A stretch of 35,514 bases of DNA from Pseudomonadota bacterium (GTDB taxonomy: Bacteria; Pseudomonadota; Gammaproteobacteria; Burkholderiales; Burkholderiaceae_E), in contig CAUJHG010000001.1 in the NCBI GenBank assembly GCA_963204785.1, positions 1 to 35,514 on the forward strand. Direction: 5' to 3'. Position 1 is the first letter of the stretch. The number at the start of each line of letters is the position of its first letter. This document shows, piece after piece, positions 25,860-33,651 of this stretch. Below the pieces are notes generated by a model. The model saw only the letters and a list, made by a program, of their open reading frames with translations. It ran no database searches and was not told where the DNA came from. Position numbers and translations under genes: made by a program.

Positions 25860-27395
25860 TCAGGCCTGCGATGCCAGCCGCTGCGCCTGCTCCAGCGCCA
25901 CCTGGTCGCGCCCGATCGTGGCCACCGCCAGCGTGCGTCCGTCCTTCAGGTAGCTGACCGCGCAGTCGCGGGCGGCGATGTCGCCGTCGATCCGGATCTC
26001 GTCCCAGTCCTGCGCGTGGCCGACGTACCGGATCGTCACCTCGTGGTGGGCGCTCCAGAAGAACGGCACGTCGAGGTAGGGCTGGTCGGCGCCGAGCATG
26101 TTCTGCGCGGCGACCTGCCCCTGGCGCTCGGCCACCACCCAGTGCTCGACGCGCATCGTGCTTGCGTCGGCGGCCGGCCAGCGTGCGACGTCGCCCGCCG
26201 CGTAGATGTCGGGCTGGGAGGTCTGCAGCCGCCGGTCGACCAGGATTCCGCGGTCGACCGCAAGGCCCGCCGCCTCGGCGAGCGCCAGCCTCGGCCGCAC
26301 GCCCAGGCCCAGCACCACGAGCTCGGCAGCGATCACGGTCCCGTCGCTCAGGGTCACCGAACCCGCGTCGATGGAGGCGATCGAGGCGCCCATGTGGAAG
26401 ACCTCGCCGTGGCTCTCGTGCAGCCCGCGGATGAAGTCGCCGAGCTGCGCGCCCAGCACGCGCTCGAGCGGGCGGGCGTCGAGCGAGACCACGTGCACCG
26501 CGAGCCCGCGCGCGCGCAGCGCCGCTGCGACCTCCAGGCCGATGAACCCCGATCCGAGCACCACGGCGGTACGGGCGCGGGCCGCCTGCGCGACGATCGC
26601 CTGGCTGTCGGCGAACGAGCGCAGCGTGAACACGTGCGGCAGCTGCGCGCCGGGAATCGGCAGCCTGACCGGCTCGGCGCCGGTGGCGATCAGCAGCCGG
26701 TCGTAGGCGTGGGAGGCGCCGTCGGCGGTGACCACCTGGCGTGCGGCAGGGTCGATCCGCTGCACCGTGCTCGACAGCCGCAGGTCGATCCGGCTGGCCG
26801 GGTAGAAGTCTTCGCCGCGCAGCGGAATCCACTCCTGCGGCGCGCTGCCGGCAAGGTAGTCCTTCGAGAGGTTGGGGCGGTCGCAGGGTGCGTCGGCCTC
26901 GGCGCTGAACATCGTCAGCCGCCCCTGCCAGCCGCGTCGCCTCAGCATCTCGGCGGCCGCGAAGCCCGCCGCGCCGCCACCGACGATCACGATGTTCGCG
27001 GGCTCGCCGGGCGGCGCGCTGCGCGCACTCGCACTCGCACTCGCGGGCGCTGGCGCGCTGCGCTCGCGCACGACGAAGCGCTCGCCCTCGCGCTCGACCT
27101 TCCAGCACGGGATCGGGTCGAATGCGGGGGCGCCGAGCGCCTCGCCGGTGCGCAGCGAGAAGCAGGCGTGGTGCAGCGGGCAGCGCACCTGTTCGCCCTC
27201 GAGCGCCCCCTGGTCGAGCGGACCGCTGTAGTGGGTGCAGGTCGCACCGACCGCGAGCACCTCGTCGCCGACGCGCGCCAGCAGCACCGCCTCGTCGCCG
27301 ACGTGGCCGCGCAGCAGCCTGCGGCCCTCGAACTGGGCCAGGGTGACGCCGCGGGCCAGGTCCGGTCCGGCATCGCTCGTCTCGTGTGCACTCAT
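25860..27395 (-). CDS. Rieske ferredoxin - pyridine-nucleotide-disulfide-type reductase fusion (AIFM3-like)
   Basis: The 511-aa protein fuses an N-terminal Rieske [2Fe-2S] domain (Cys53-x-His55 in CTHYSGPL, Cys72-x2-His75 in CPLHH) through an Ala/Ser linker (about 113-130) to an FAD/NAD(P)H reductase (IVGGGAAGFAAAEM from 137; NAD-binding AVVLGSGFIGLEVAAALRARG; GD motif YAAGDVARW). This arrangement, as in AIFM3-type proteins, puts a ferredoxin and its reductase in one chain, so it can pass electrons from NAD(P)H to an oxygenase, P450 or other acceptor that is not in this window. TGGAGAG precedes the ATG. It follows the ECF sigma gene by 56 bp. The linker is partly encoded by a short actcgc repeat near 27035-27052. 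Confidence 0.9.
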   Translation of the reverse strand: MSAHETSDAGPDLARGVTLAQFEGRRLLRGHVGDEAVLLARVGDEVLAVGATCTHYSGPLDQGALEGEQVRCPLHHACFSLRTGEALGAPAFDPIPCWKVEREGERFVVRERSAPAPASASASARSAPPGEPANIVIVGGGAAGFAAAEMLRRRGWQGRLTMFSAEADAPCDRPNLSKDYLAGSAPQEWIPLRGEDFYPASRIDLRLSSTVQRIDPAARQVVTADGASHAYDRLLIATGAEPVRLPIPGAQLPHVFTLRSFADSQAIVAQAARARTAVVLGSGFIGLEVAAALRARGLAVHVVSLDARPLERVLGAQLGDFIRGLHESHGEVFHMGASIASIDAGSVTLSDGTVIAAELVVLGLGVRPRLALAEAAGLAVDRGILVDRRLQTSQPDIYAAGDVARWPAADASTMRVEHWVVAERQGQVAAQNMLGADQPYLDVPFFWSAHHEVTIRYVGHAQDWDEIRIDGDIAARDCAVSYLKDGRTLAVATIGRDQVALEQAQRLASQA

Positions 27396-27451
27396 GCGCT
27401 CTCTCCAGTGGGGGCGGGGCGGGCCGCCGCTGCCGGCGCCCGCCCCGGGGG

Positions 27452-28177
27452 TCAGGGTCGGACGGTCCTGTTCAGGCCCTCGATCGCGGCCTGCTCGAGC
27501 ACCCTGGCGACGATCCGGTCGCAGCGCGCTCCGTCGAAGGCGAACAGCTCCGCGGTGCTCAGGTCGATCTCGCGGGCGAGCCCCTCGCGCAGCAGGCTGC
27601 GCGCGCGGAAGAAGCGCGTGCGCACGGTCGCCTCGGGGATCTGCAGCGCCTGTGCGACCTCCTCGACGCTCATCTCCTCGACCGCGCGCAGCACGAAGAC
27701 CACGCGATAGGCTTCCGGCAGCAGGTCGACGCGCGACTCCATCAGGCGGCGCAGCTGCCCGCGCATCGCGCGCTGCTCCGGTTCGCGCTCGACCGTGTCG
27801 GTGAGCGCCGACTGGACCTCGGGTTCGGGGGAAATCATCGCGGCCTCCAGGGGGATGACCTCGGCGCCGCTGCGGCGCAGCCGACCGAGGGCTTCGTTGG
27901 CGGCGATGCGGATCAGCCAGGTCGACAGGCGGCTCTGGCCGCGGAACCCGGCCAGCCCGCGCCAGGCCCGCAGGTAGGCCTCCTGGACCGCGTCCTCGGC
28001 TTCGCCATCGTCCTTCAGGATGCTGCGCGCGGTGCGGAACATCCGCTGGTTGTAGCGGCGCATCAGAGCCTCGCAGGCCGCGCCGTCGCCGGCCGCTGCC
28101 TGCCGGACGAGCTCCTCGTCCGGCGTGGTGGGGGACAGGGGCTTGCGCGCCTGTTCTGCTCTTGCGGGAATCGACAT
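27452..28177 (-). CDS. ECF-type RNA polymerase sigma factor with a C-terminal extension
   Basis: The 241-aa product has sigma region 2 (about 36-104; GEAEDAVQEAYLRAWRGLAGFRG and STWLIRIAANEALGRLRR) and region 4 (about 142-196; LPEAYRVVFVLRAVEEMSVEEVAQAL, PEATVRTRFFRARSLLREGL). Beyond region 4 lie about 40 residues with AFDGARCDRIVARVL, a tail seen in one ECF lineage; a Cys-bearing tail of this kind could sense redox state or metal, which is inference. AAGGAG 7 nt before the ATG at 28177 fixes the start; longer in-frame versions lack support. No anti-sigma factor (ChrR, zf-HC2 or other) is encoded nearby. Likely targets include the Rieske fusion gene downstream and folE upstream. Confidence 0.9.
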   Translation of the reverse strand: MSIPARAEQARKPLSPTTPDEELVRQAAAGDGAACEALMRRYNQRMFRTARSILKDDGEAEDAVQEAYLRAWRGLAGFRGQSRLSTWLIRIAANEALGRLRRSGAEVIPLEAAMISPEPEVQSALTDTVEREPEQRAMRGQLRRLMESRVDLLPEAYRVVFVLRAVEEMSVEEVAQALQIPEATVRTRFFRARSLLREGLAREIDLSTAELFAFDGARCDRIVARVLEQAAIEGLNRTVRP

Positions 28178-28273
28178 CCTCACTCCTTTGCCGGGCATGG
28201 TCACTTCCGTGCTCGTGCCAGGCGTTCATTCTCACGCACCGCGCCCGCGGCCGGGGCGCAATCCACGCGGCGA

Positions 28274-29005
28274 TCAGCGATGATCGCGCTTCATCAGCGC
28301 GAGGAACTCCCGCCGCAGGTCCGGATCCCGCAGGAACGCGCCGCGCATCACGGAGTTGGTCATCACGGACTCGGTGTCCTTGACGCCGCGCCAGTGCATG
28401 CAGTGGTGATCCGCTTCCATCACGACCGCAAGGCCGTCGGGGCGCACGCGCCGCTCGATCTCGTCGGCGAGCATCACCACCGCCTCTTCCTGGATCTGCG
28501 GACGGCTCATGATCCAGTCGCACAAGCGGGCGTACTTGGACAGCCCGATCAGGTCGGAGCCGGCGTTGGGCAGCACTCCGATCCACACCCGGCCCATGAT
28601 CGGGCACAGGTGGTGCGAGCAGGCGCTGCGCACGGCGATCGGCCCGACGATCATCAGCTCCTGGAGCTGCGCCACGTTCGGAAAGCTCGTGACCTGCGGC
28701 GCCGCCTGGTAGCGGCCGCGGAACACCTCGTCGACGAACATCTTCGCCACCCTGCGGCCGGTCTCGACGGTGTTGTGGTCGCTGTCGACGTCGATCACCA
28801 GGGCGCGCAGGACCTCCTGCATGTGCGCCTCGACCTCGCTGCGCAGCTCGTCGAGCTCGCCGGGGCGCAGGAAGGCGGCGATGTTGTCGTTGGCGTGGAA
28901 ACGCTGACCCGCCTCGGCAAGGCGCCGGCGGATCCGGCCGGAGGCCGTGGTCCGCGTGCCGGCGCCTTCCTTGCGGAAGACGGGAGTCGCTACGTTCGCG
29001 CTCAT
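28274..29005 (-). CDS. folE: GTP cyclohydrolase I (type IA)
   Basis: The 243-aa enzyme converts GTP to 7,8-dihydroneopterin triphosphate, the first step to folate and pterins. The zinc ligands are Cys129 and His132 (SACSHHLCP) and Cys202 (DHHCMHWRGVKD); ELMIVGPIAVRS and NAGSDLIGLSKYARL are conserved. It has about 45 extra N-terminal residues (Thr/Arg/Ala-rich) and lacks the long QVQERLT-type segment of E. coli FolE. It lies 22 bp after the exported-protein gene and 96 bp before the ECF sigma gene. No other folate gene is adjacent. No riboswitch is visible in the short gap. Ribosome site before the ATG is weak. Confidence 0.93.
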   Translation of the reverse strand: MSANVATPVFRKEGAGTRTTASGRIRRRLAEAGQRFHANDNIAAFLRPGELDELRSEVEAHMQEVLRALVIDVDSDHNTVETGRRVAKMFVDEVFRGRYQAAPQVTSFPNVAQLQELMIVGPIAVRSACSHHLCPIMGRVWIGVLPNAGSDLIGLSKYARLCDWIMSRPQIQEEAVVMLADEIERRVRPDGLAVVMEADHHCMHWRGVKDTESVMTNSVMRGAFLRDPDLRREFLALMKRDHR

Positions 29006-29027
29006 CTTGCGGCCTGCGCTGCCGGGC

Positions 29028-29708
29028 TCAGCGGGCGAACTTCGCCGGGAAGGCGGCCACGAGGCCGTCGGTGAGCGCGTCGGCGAGCATCAGCATGTGC
29101 TCCTCGGCCTTGTCGTACTCGGCGATCCCCTGCGCGTAGCGGCCCTGCAGCAGCGAGGTCGCGTAGACCAGCGTGGTGTCGATGTGCTCCCTGAGCATGC
29201 TGCGCACCGTCTCGCGCGGCCAGTGGCTGTTGGCGCCCGCGAGGAAGTCGGCGATCTCCTGCGCGTTCGCGTAGGCGCTGGCCACGTTCCGGTCGAGCCC
29301 GGCCTTGTCGTTCGCCTTGGCGGCCTTGACCACCTCGACCGCGCCGGCGATGTGCTCCTGGAGCAGTCTCGTCAGCGCGTCGCCTGCCTTGTCGCCGTAG
29401 AAGGGCTTGATCGCGTCGCCGATGTCGGCCTGGTTGCTCATCAGCCGCGCCGCGGTCGCCTCGAACGCGGGCGAGCCGGTGGCGAAGGCCGTGACCGCGG
29501 CGTAGGTCCACTCCATGTGCTGCGCCCAGAGCTTGCGCATCGCGTCGTGCAGGGCCTTGCTGGCGGGCGCGGTGGCCGCGGCGGCGTGCGATCCGTTGTG
29601 GGCGAGCGCCACGGGGGCGTTGAAGGACAGGCCCAGCACCGTCGCGACGGCGACGGCGCGGGCGGTGCGGCGAAGGGCTGCGGCGGCAGGGGTCTTGCGA
29701 ACGGACAT
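29028..29708 (-). CDS. Exported helical protein of unknown function
   Basis: The 226-aa product has a clear signal peptide (basic [15 protein letters not shown], cleavage near ALA36-His37). The mature part is almost all helix, and I recognise it as a widespread uncharacterised family (segments [70 protein letters not shown]). Met and His are spaced on the helices as in metal-binding four-helix bundles, but that is an inference. GAGGAG precedes the ATG at 29708; the open frame extends to 29801 but has no support. It is upstream of folE, ECF sigma and the Rieske fusion in the same direction. Periplasmic location is predicted. Confidence 0.8.
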   Translation of the reverse strand: MSVRKTPAAAALRRTARAVAVATVLGLSFNAPVALAHNGSHAAAATAPASKALHDAMRKLWAQHMEWTYAAVTAFATGSPAFEATAARLMSNQADIGDAIKPFYGDKAGDALTRLLQEHIAGAVEVVKAAKANDKAGLDRNVASAYANAQEIADFLAGANSHWPRETVRSMLREHIDTTLVYATSLLQGRYAQGIAEYDKAEEHMLMLADALTDGLVAAFPAKFAR

Positions 29709-29860
29709 GATCGGCTCCTCGGGTTGGGCTGGTCGAAGGGGCGGCCCGCTTGCCAGGTCCGGGCGGATTGCCCTGCCGTCCCTCGTGCCCATTGGATGCA
29801 ACCGAGGCCTCGCGCGTTCCCGCTTTCGTTGGCATTTCGCACATCCGCCTGCGATTTCCT

Positions 29861-29880
29861 GGCGGAGCGAGCGCTCCGCC
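29861..29880. terminator. Strong hairpin downstream of DUF1850 gene
   Basis: GGCGGAGC (29861-29868) pairs with GCTCCGCC (29873-29880) around GAGC. It lies 40 bp past the DUF1850 stop, on the leftward strand, and upstream of the exported-protein gene. It likely ends the TAXI operon transcript. The 211-bp gap around it holds no gene; on the minus strand GGAAC occurs near 29816-29820, a motif found in ECF -35 elements. Confidence 0.4.
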
Positions 29881-29919
29881 GCGTCCGGGCGGAGCGCGGG
29901 ATCGGTGCAGCCGCGCCGC

Positions 29920-30312
29920 TCAGTGGTTCCCGGCGGCGGTGCAGGGCGCGAGGGTCACCGGGCCGCGTGCGCCTCCGAGGAGTCCGGCAAGGCGGCGGCA
30001 GCGGCCCTCGATGCACAGCAGGTGGTCGCCGCCGTACTCCGAGGCCGCGAGCACCAGGCTGCGCCGCCAGGGGTCGGCGGGCCGGTACACCCACTGGCCG
30101 TCGATGCGCACCGCGTCGGCGGGAGGCTCCATTCCTGCGCCGGAGCCGCGGATGCGGGCGGCCGACAGGAACAGCCAGTCGCCAGCGATCAGGTAGTCCT
30201 CCTCCCAGAGCAGCTTCTCGACGCTGTGCTCCCAGGAGAGGGTGAAGCTGCGCGCCGGCAGCGCGACCGTGAGCGCTCCGGCGGCAATGCACAGCGCCGC
30301 CGCGATGCTCAC
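29920..30312 (-). CDS. DUF1850 domain protein of TAXI-TRAP operon
   Basis: The 130-aa protein has an N-terminal signal or membrane segment ([20 protein letters not shown]) and the DUF1850 pattern [15 protein letters not shown] with [10 protein letters not shown]. It starts with GTG, whose GTGA overlaps the stop of the TRAP permease (30309-30312), so they are co-translated. DUF1850 proteins are known chiefly from operons of TRAP transporters of the TAXI class; their job is not established, an accessory or assembly role is likely. Two Cys residues ([10 protein letters not shown]) are close and could bond in the periplasm. Confidence 0.85.
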   Translation of the reverse strand: MSIAAALCIAAGALTVALPARSFTLSWEHSVEKLLWEEDYLIAGDWLFLSAARIRGSGAGMEPPADAVRIDGQWVYRPADPWRRSLVLAASEYGGDHLLCIEGRCRRLAGLLGGARGPVTLAPCTAAGNH

Positions 30313-32363
30313 GGGCGCTGCGCTCCGCGCGGCGCGGCGACGCCGCGATGCCGGCGCGCGCGGGCGCGCCACAGATGCCACGCGCCCAGGGCGGCCGACA
30401 TCGCGATGCCGAGCTCGTCGGTGGCGGGCACCGCGGCCACCAGCAGGGCCGCCGCGACGAAGGCGAGGGCGCGCTCGACCCGGTTCAGCGGCGCCAGCCA
30501 GTAGCCGATCGCTGCGCCGCCCCAGAGCAGGATGCCGAGGATCGCCTTGAACAGCACGTAGGCGAACGCGCCCGGCGTGCCGCCCTGCAGCATCAGCGCC
30601 GGCGCGTACACCGCCATGTAGGGGATGATGAAGCCGGCGATCGCGATGCGCATCGCCTGCAGGCCGATCTTCATCCCGCTCTCGCGCGCGATCGGCGCCG
30701 CCGCGAAGGCGGCGAGCGCCACCGGCGGAGTGAGGTCGGCCATGATCCCGAAGTAGAAGACGAACATGTGCGAGACGATCAGCGGCACGTCCAGCTGCAG
30801 CAGCGCCGGCGCGGCCAGCGAGCTGGTGATGATGTAGTTGGGGATCGTGGGGATCCCCATCCCGAGCACCAGGCACACGAGCATGGTCAGCACCAGGCTC
30901 AGGAACAGGCTCTTCTCCCCGAGCGAGATGATGTGGCCGGCGAAGCTGGTGGCCGCGCCGGTCAGGGTCAGGATGCCGATGATCACGCCGACCAGCGCGC
31001 AGGCGACCCCGACCGGGAGCGCGTGGCGCGCGCCGTCGGCCAGCGCATCGACCGCGATGCGCAGCGTCGCGCGCCCGCCCCTGGCCGCGAACAGCGCCAC
31101 GGCCAGCAAGGCGATCAGCGCGAGGATCGCGCTGATGCCGTAGCGGAAGAAGGCCGAGCAGGCCACGCCGATCACCACCCAGAAGAGCAGCCGCATTCCG
31201 AGGGCGCCGAAGCGGGAGGCCAGCGCGAAGCCGAAGATCAGCACCACGGTCAGCGCCAGCGCCACCATTCCGGAGAAGAGCGGCGTGTAGCCCGAGAACA
31301 GCAGGAACACCAGCACGAGCAGCGGCAGCACCAGGTACCAGCGCTCGCGCACCGCCTTCCACGGATCGGGGCACTCGTCGCGGGGAATCCCGAGCAGGCC
31401 TGCGCGGCCCGCTTCGAGGTGGACCATCACGAAGGCCGTCAGGAAGTAGAGCAGGGCCGGCACGAGCGCCGCCTTGCAGATCTCCACGTAGGGCACGTTG
31501 ATGGTCTCGGACATGATGAAGGCCACGGCCCCCATCACCGGCGGCATGATCTGCCCGCCCATGCTCGCGGTCGCCTCCACGCCGCCCGCGAACGCGGGCC
31601 TGTAGCCGAAGCGCTTCATCAGCGGGATCGTGAACTGCCCGGTGGTGACCACGTTGGCGACCCCCGAACCGTTGATCGTCCCCATCAGCGCCGAGGACAC
31701 CACCGCGACCTTCGCGGGGCCGCCCTGCCGGTGGCCGAAGAGGCCGAGCGCGAAGTCGGTGAACAGCCGGATCATCCCGGCCTGCTCGAGGAAGGATCCG
31801 AACAGGATGAACAGGAAGATGTAGGAGCTCGACACGTAGGTGGGCGTGCCGTAGATGCCTTCGGTGCCGAAGCCCAGCTGCCCGATCACCTGGTCCAGGC
31901 CGTAGCCGCGGTGCGCCAGCGCGCCGGGCAGGTGCTCGCCGAACAGGCCGTAGAGCAGGAAGAGCGCGCAGATCAGCGGCAGCGCCACCCCCATGACGCG
32001 CCGGGCGGCCTCGAAGACCAGCGCGATCGTCAGCACGCCGATCACGAGATCGGCGTCGGTCAGCTCGCCGGCCCGCTGGACCAGGTCGGCCTCGAACACC
32101 CAGTGATACAGGCCGGCGACGAAGCCGGCGCCTCCGATCAGCCAGCCGATCCAGCGGCGCCCCGCTGGCGGCAGCAGCAGGAAGGTCATCAGCAGCAGGA
32201 AGCCGACGTGCACCGCCCGCACCACGGTGCTGGGCAGCGGGCTGAACGCGGCCGTGATCACCTGGAAGGTGGAGAAGGCCACCGCGACCGTGAAGACCGC
32301 GGGCGCCATGGGCGCAGTGCCGTGCTGCAGTTCGGCGCCGGCGTCGGGAACGATGCTGCTCAT
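30309..32363 (-). CDS. TRAP transporter permease, fused small and large subunits (TAXI class)
   Basis: The 684-aa inner-membrane protein is the fused DctQM-type permease of TAXI TRAP transporters, with about 16-18 hydrophobic segments. Family motifs: GTINGSGVANVVTTGQFTIP (large-subunit start), ATASMGGQIMPPVMGAVAFIM, and LGMGIPTIPNYIITSSLAAP plus ADLTPPVALAAFAAAPIA in the second half. It uses the sodium or proton gradient with the TAXI receptor to take up an organic anion; ligands of TAXI systems include glutamate and 2-oxoglutarate, unknown here. It lies 81 bp after the receptor gene, with a hairpin in the gap, and overlaps the DUF1850 gene. GGAAAG precedes the ATG. Confidence 0.94.
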   Translation of the reverse strand: MSSIVPDAGAELQHGTAPMAPAVFTVAVAFSTFQVITAAFSPLPSTVVRAVHVGFLLLMTFLLLPPAGRRWIGWLIGGAGFVAGLYHWVFEADLVQRAGELTDADLVIGVLTIALVFEAARRVMGVALPLICALFLLYGLFGEHLPGALAHRGYGLDQVIGQLGFGTEGIYGTPTYVSSSYIFLFILFGSFLEQAGMIRLFTDFALGLFGHRQGGPAKVAVVSSALMGTINGSGVANVVTTGQFTIPLMKRFGYRPAFAGGVEATASMGGQIMPPVMGAVAFIMSETINVPYVEICKAALVPALLYFLTAFVMVHLEAGRAGLLGIPRDECPDPWKAVRERWYLVLPLLVLVFLLFSGYTPLFSGMVALALTVVLIFGFALASRFGALGMRLLFWVVIGVACSAFFRYGISAILALIALLAVALFAARGGRATLRIAVDALADGARHALPVGVACALVGVIIGILTLTGAATSFAGHIISLGEKSLFLSLVLTMLVCLVLGMGIPTIPNYIITSSLAAPALLQLDVPLIVSHMFVFYFGIMADLTPPVALAAFAAAPIARESGMKIGLQAMRIAIAGFIIPYMAVYAPALMLQGGTPGAFAYVLFKAILGILLWGGAAIGYWLAPLNRVERALAFVAAALLVAAVPATDELGIAMSAALGAWHLWRARARRHRGVAAPRGAQRP

Positions 32364-32391
32364 GGTCGCGCTTTCCGGGGACTGACCGAAG

Positions 32392-32406
32392 GGGGCGGCC
32401 CGCCCC
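32392..32406 (-). other. Intercistronic hairpin between TAXI receptor and permease
   Basis: GGGGCG (32392-32397) and CGCCCC (32401-32406) form a 6-bp stem with a 3-nt loop, in the 81-bp gap between the two genes. Such a hairpin may lower permease expression relative to the abundant receptor protein. Confidence 0.4.
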
Positions 32407-32444
32407 GGACAGGACGGGCCGTGCGGGCGCCAGGCGCGGGCGCG

Positions 32445-33410
32445 CTACCTGAGCAGGCCCGCCTCGCGGTAGTAGCGCTCCGCGCCGGGATGCAGCGGCA
32501 CCGGCGACGCCTTCGGCGCCTCGGCCGCGCTGATCGCCTTGGCCGCCGCGTGCGCCGCGACCATCTGCCCGAGGTTCTCGAACAGCGCACGGGTCATCGC
32601 ATACACGGTGTCCGCAGGGACCTTCTCCCCGGTGACCAGGAAGTTGCGCACCGCGACCGTGGGCACGTTCTCGCTCTGCTTCGCGTAGGTCTCGGCCGGG
32701 ATCGTCGCCGCCTGGTAGGCAGGATCGCCGATCCTGGTCACCACCTCGGCCGGGATGGCGACCACGTTGATGTTCATCGCGCTGGCCAGGTCACGGATCG
32801 ACGCGACGCCCAGGCCCGCGGACTGCAGGGTGACGTCGAGCTGGCGGTTCTTGATCAGCTCGACCGATTCGCCGAAGGGCAGGTATTCCACCTTCGCGAA
32901 GTCCTTGTAGGACAGGCCCGCCGCCTTGAGGATCGCGCGCGCGTTGAGTTCGGTGCCCGAGCGGGGCGCGCCGACCGAGATCCGCTTGCCCTTGAGGTCG
33001 GCGAGCGTGCGGATCCCCGATTCGGCGCTGGCCACGATCTGGATGGAGTTGGAGTAGATGCCGGCCACGGCGCGCAGCCCCTTGAGCGGCGCCTTGAACC
33101 CGGCATCCTCGACGCCGTTCCAGGCGTCGGACAGCGAGTCGCCCAGCGTGAACGCGATCTCGCCGCGCCCGCTCTGGATCAGGTTGAGATTCTCGACCGA
33201 GGCCTTGGTCGCCTGGACGCTCACCTTCGCATCGGGGATGGCCTTCGTGTAGATCTGACCGAGGGCCACGCCGAGCGGGTAGTAGACGCCGCTCTGGCCG
33301 CCGGTGAGGACGTTGATGAACTTCTGCTGGGCCTGGGCCAGCGGAGTGAAGGCGAGCATCGCGGCGCCGGCGAGGGCGGCCGCGGCAGCGCGAAGGCGCA
33401 CGCGGGGCAT
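32445..33410 (-). CDS. TAXI-family TRAP transporter solute-binding protein
   Basis: The 321-aa periplasmic receptor has a signal peptide (MPRVRLRAAAAALAGAAM... ending near AQA-Q) and the TAXI start FINVLTGGQSGVYYPLGVALG. The middle GRGEIAFTLGDSLSDAWNG and SGIRTLADLKGKRISVGAPRSG are typical of family members. Mature fold is a two-lobed Venus flytrap. AAAGGAG lies 7 nt before the ATG at 33410; the frame extends to 33665 but that part is shadow. First gene of the leftward receptor-permease-DUF1850 operon, divergent from the cd1 gene. Ligand unknown. Confidence 0.93.
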   Translation of the reverse strand: MPRVRLRAAAAALAGAAMLAFTPLAQAQQKFINVLTGGQSGVYYPLGVALGQIYTKAIPDAKVSVQATKASVENLNLIQSGRGEIAFTLGDSLSDAWNGVEDAGFKAPLKGLRAVAGIYSNSIQIVASAESGIRTLADLKGKRISVGAPRSGTELNARAILKAAGLSYKDFAKVEYLPFGESVELIKNRQLDVTLQSAGLGVASIRDLASAMNINVVAIPAEVVTRIGDPAYQAATIPAETYAKQSENVPTVAVRNFLVTGEKVPADTVYAMTRALFENLGQMVAAHAAAKAISAAEAPKASPVPLHPGAERYYREAGLLR

Positions 33411-33480
33411 GGGTTGTCTCCTTTGGTTTCGATGATGGACCGGCGCCGGGCCGATGCCGGCTGCTCTGATCCGTGTCCTC

Positions 33481-33486
33481 AGTATA
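33481..33486 (-). promoter_or_regulatory. Candidate -10 element for TAXI operon
   Basis: Read leftwards, TATACT lies about 70 bp upstream of the receptor start, stands out in the GC-rich 241-bp divergent gap, and is one base from the TATAAT consensus. No good -35 at 16-18 bp, so an activator may be needed. No FNR-type TTGAT-N4-ATCAA box is visible in this gap. Confidence 0.35.
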
Positions 33487-33651
33487 GAGGCACTGCGGCG
33501 CGCCACCGCCCTGACGAGGCCCTCCGGTTTCGCACGTTCCTGCTCGGTTATCGGGGGTCCGCAGCGTGTTCGGGGGCGATCATCACATGTTCTGGACGCG
33601 CCGCCGGTCGCACCGCGCGAGCGCACACGAACTGCAACCGGGAGGTGGATC

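Noticed and set aside
27030..27052. Tandem actcgc repeats that could suggest a repeat array
   Set aside because: They are three short in-frame units encoding the Ala/Ser linker of the Rieske fusion, not a CRISPR or mobile repeat.
33411..33651. Search for an FNR/DNR box before the cd1 gene
   Set aside because: No TTGAT-N4-ATCAA-like site found in the gap.
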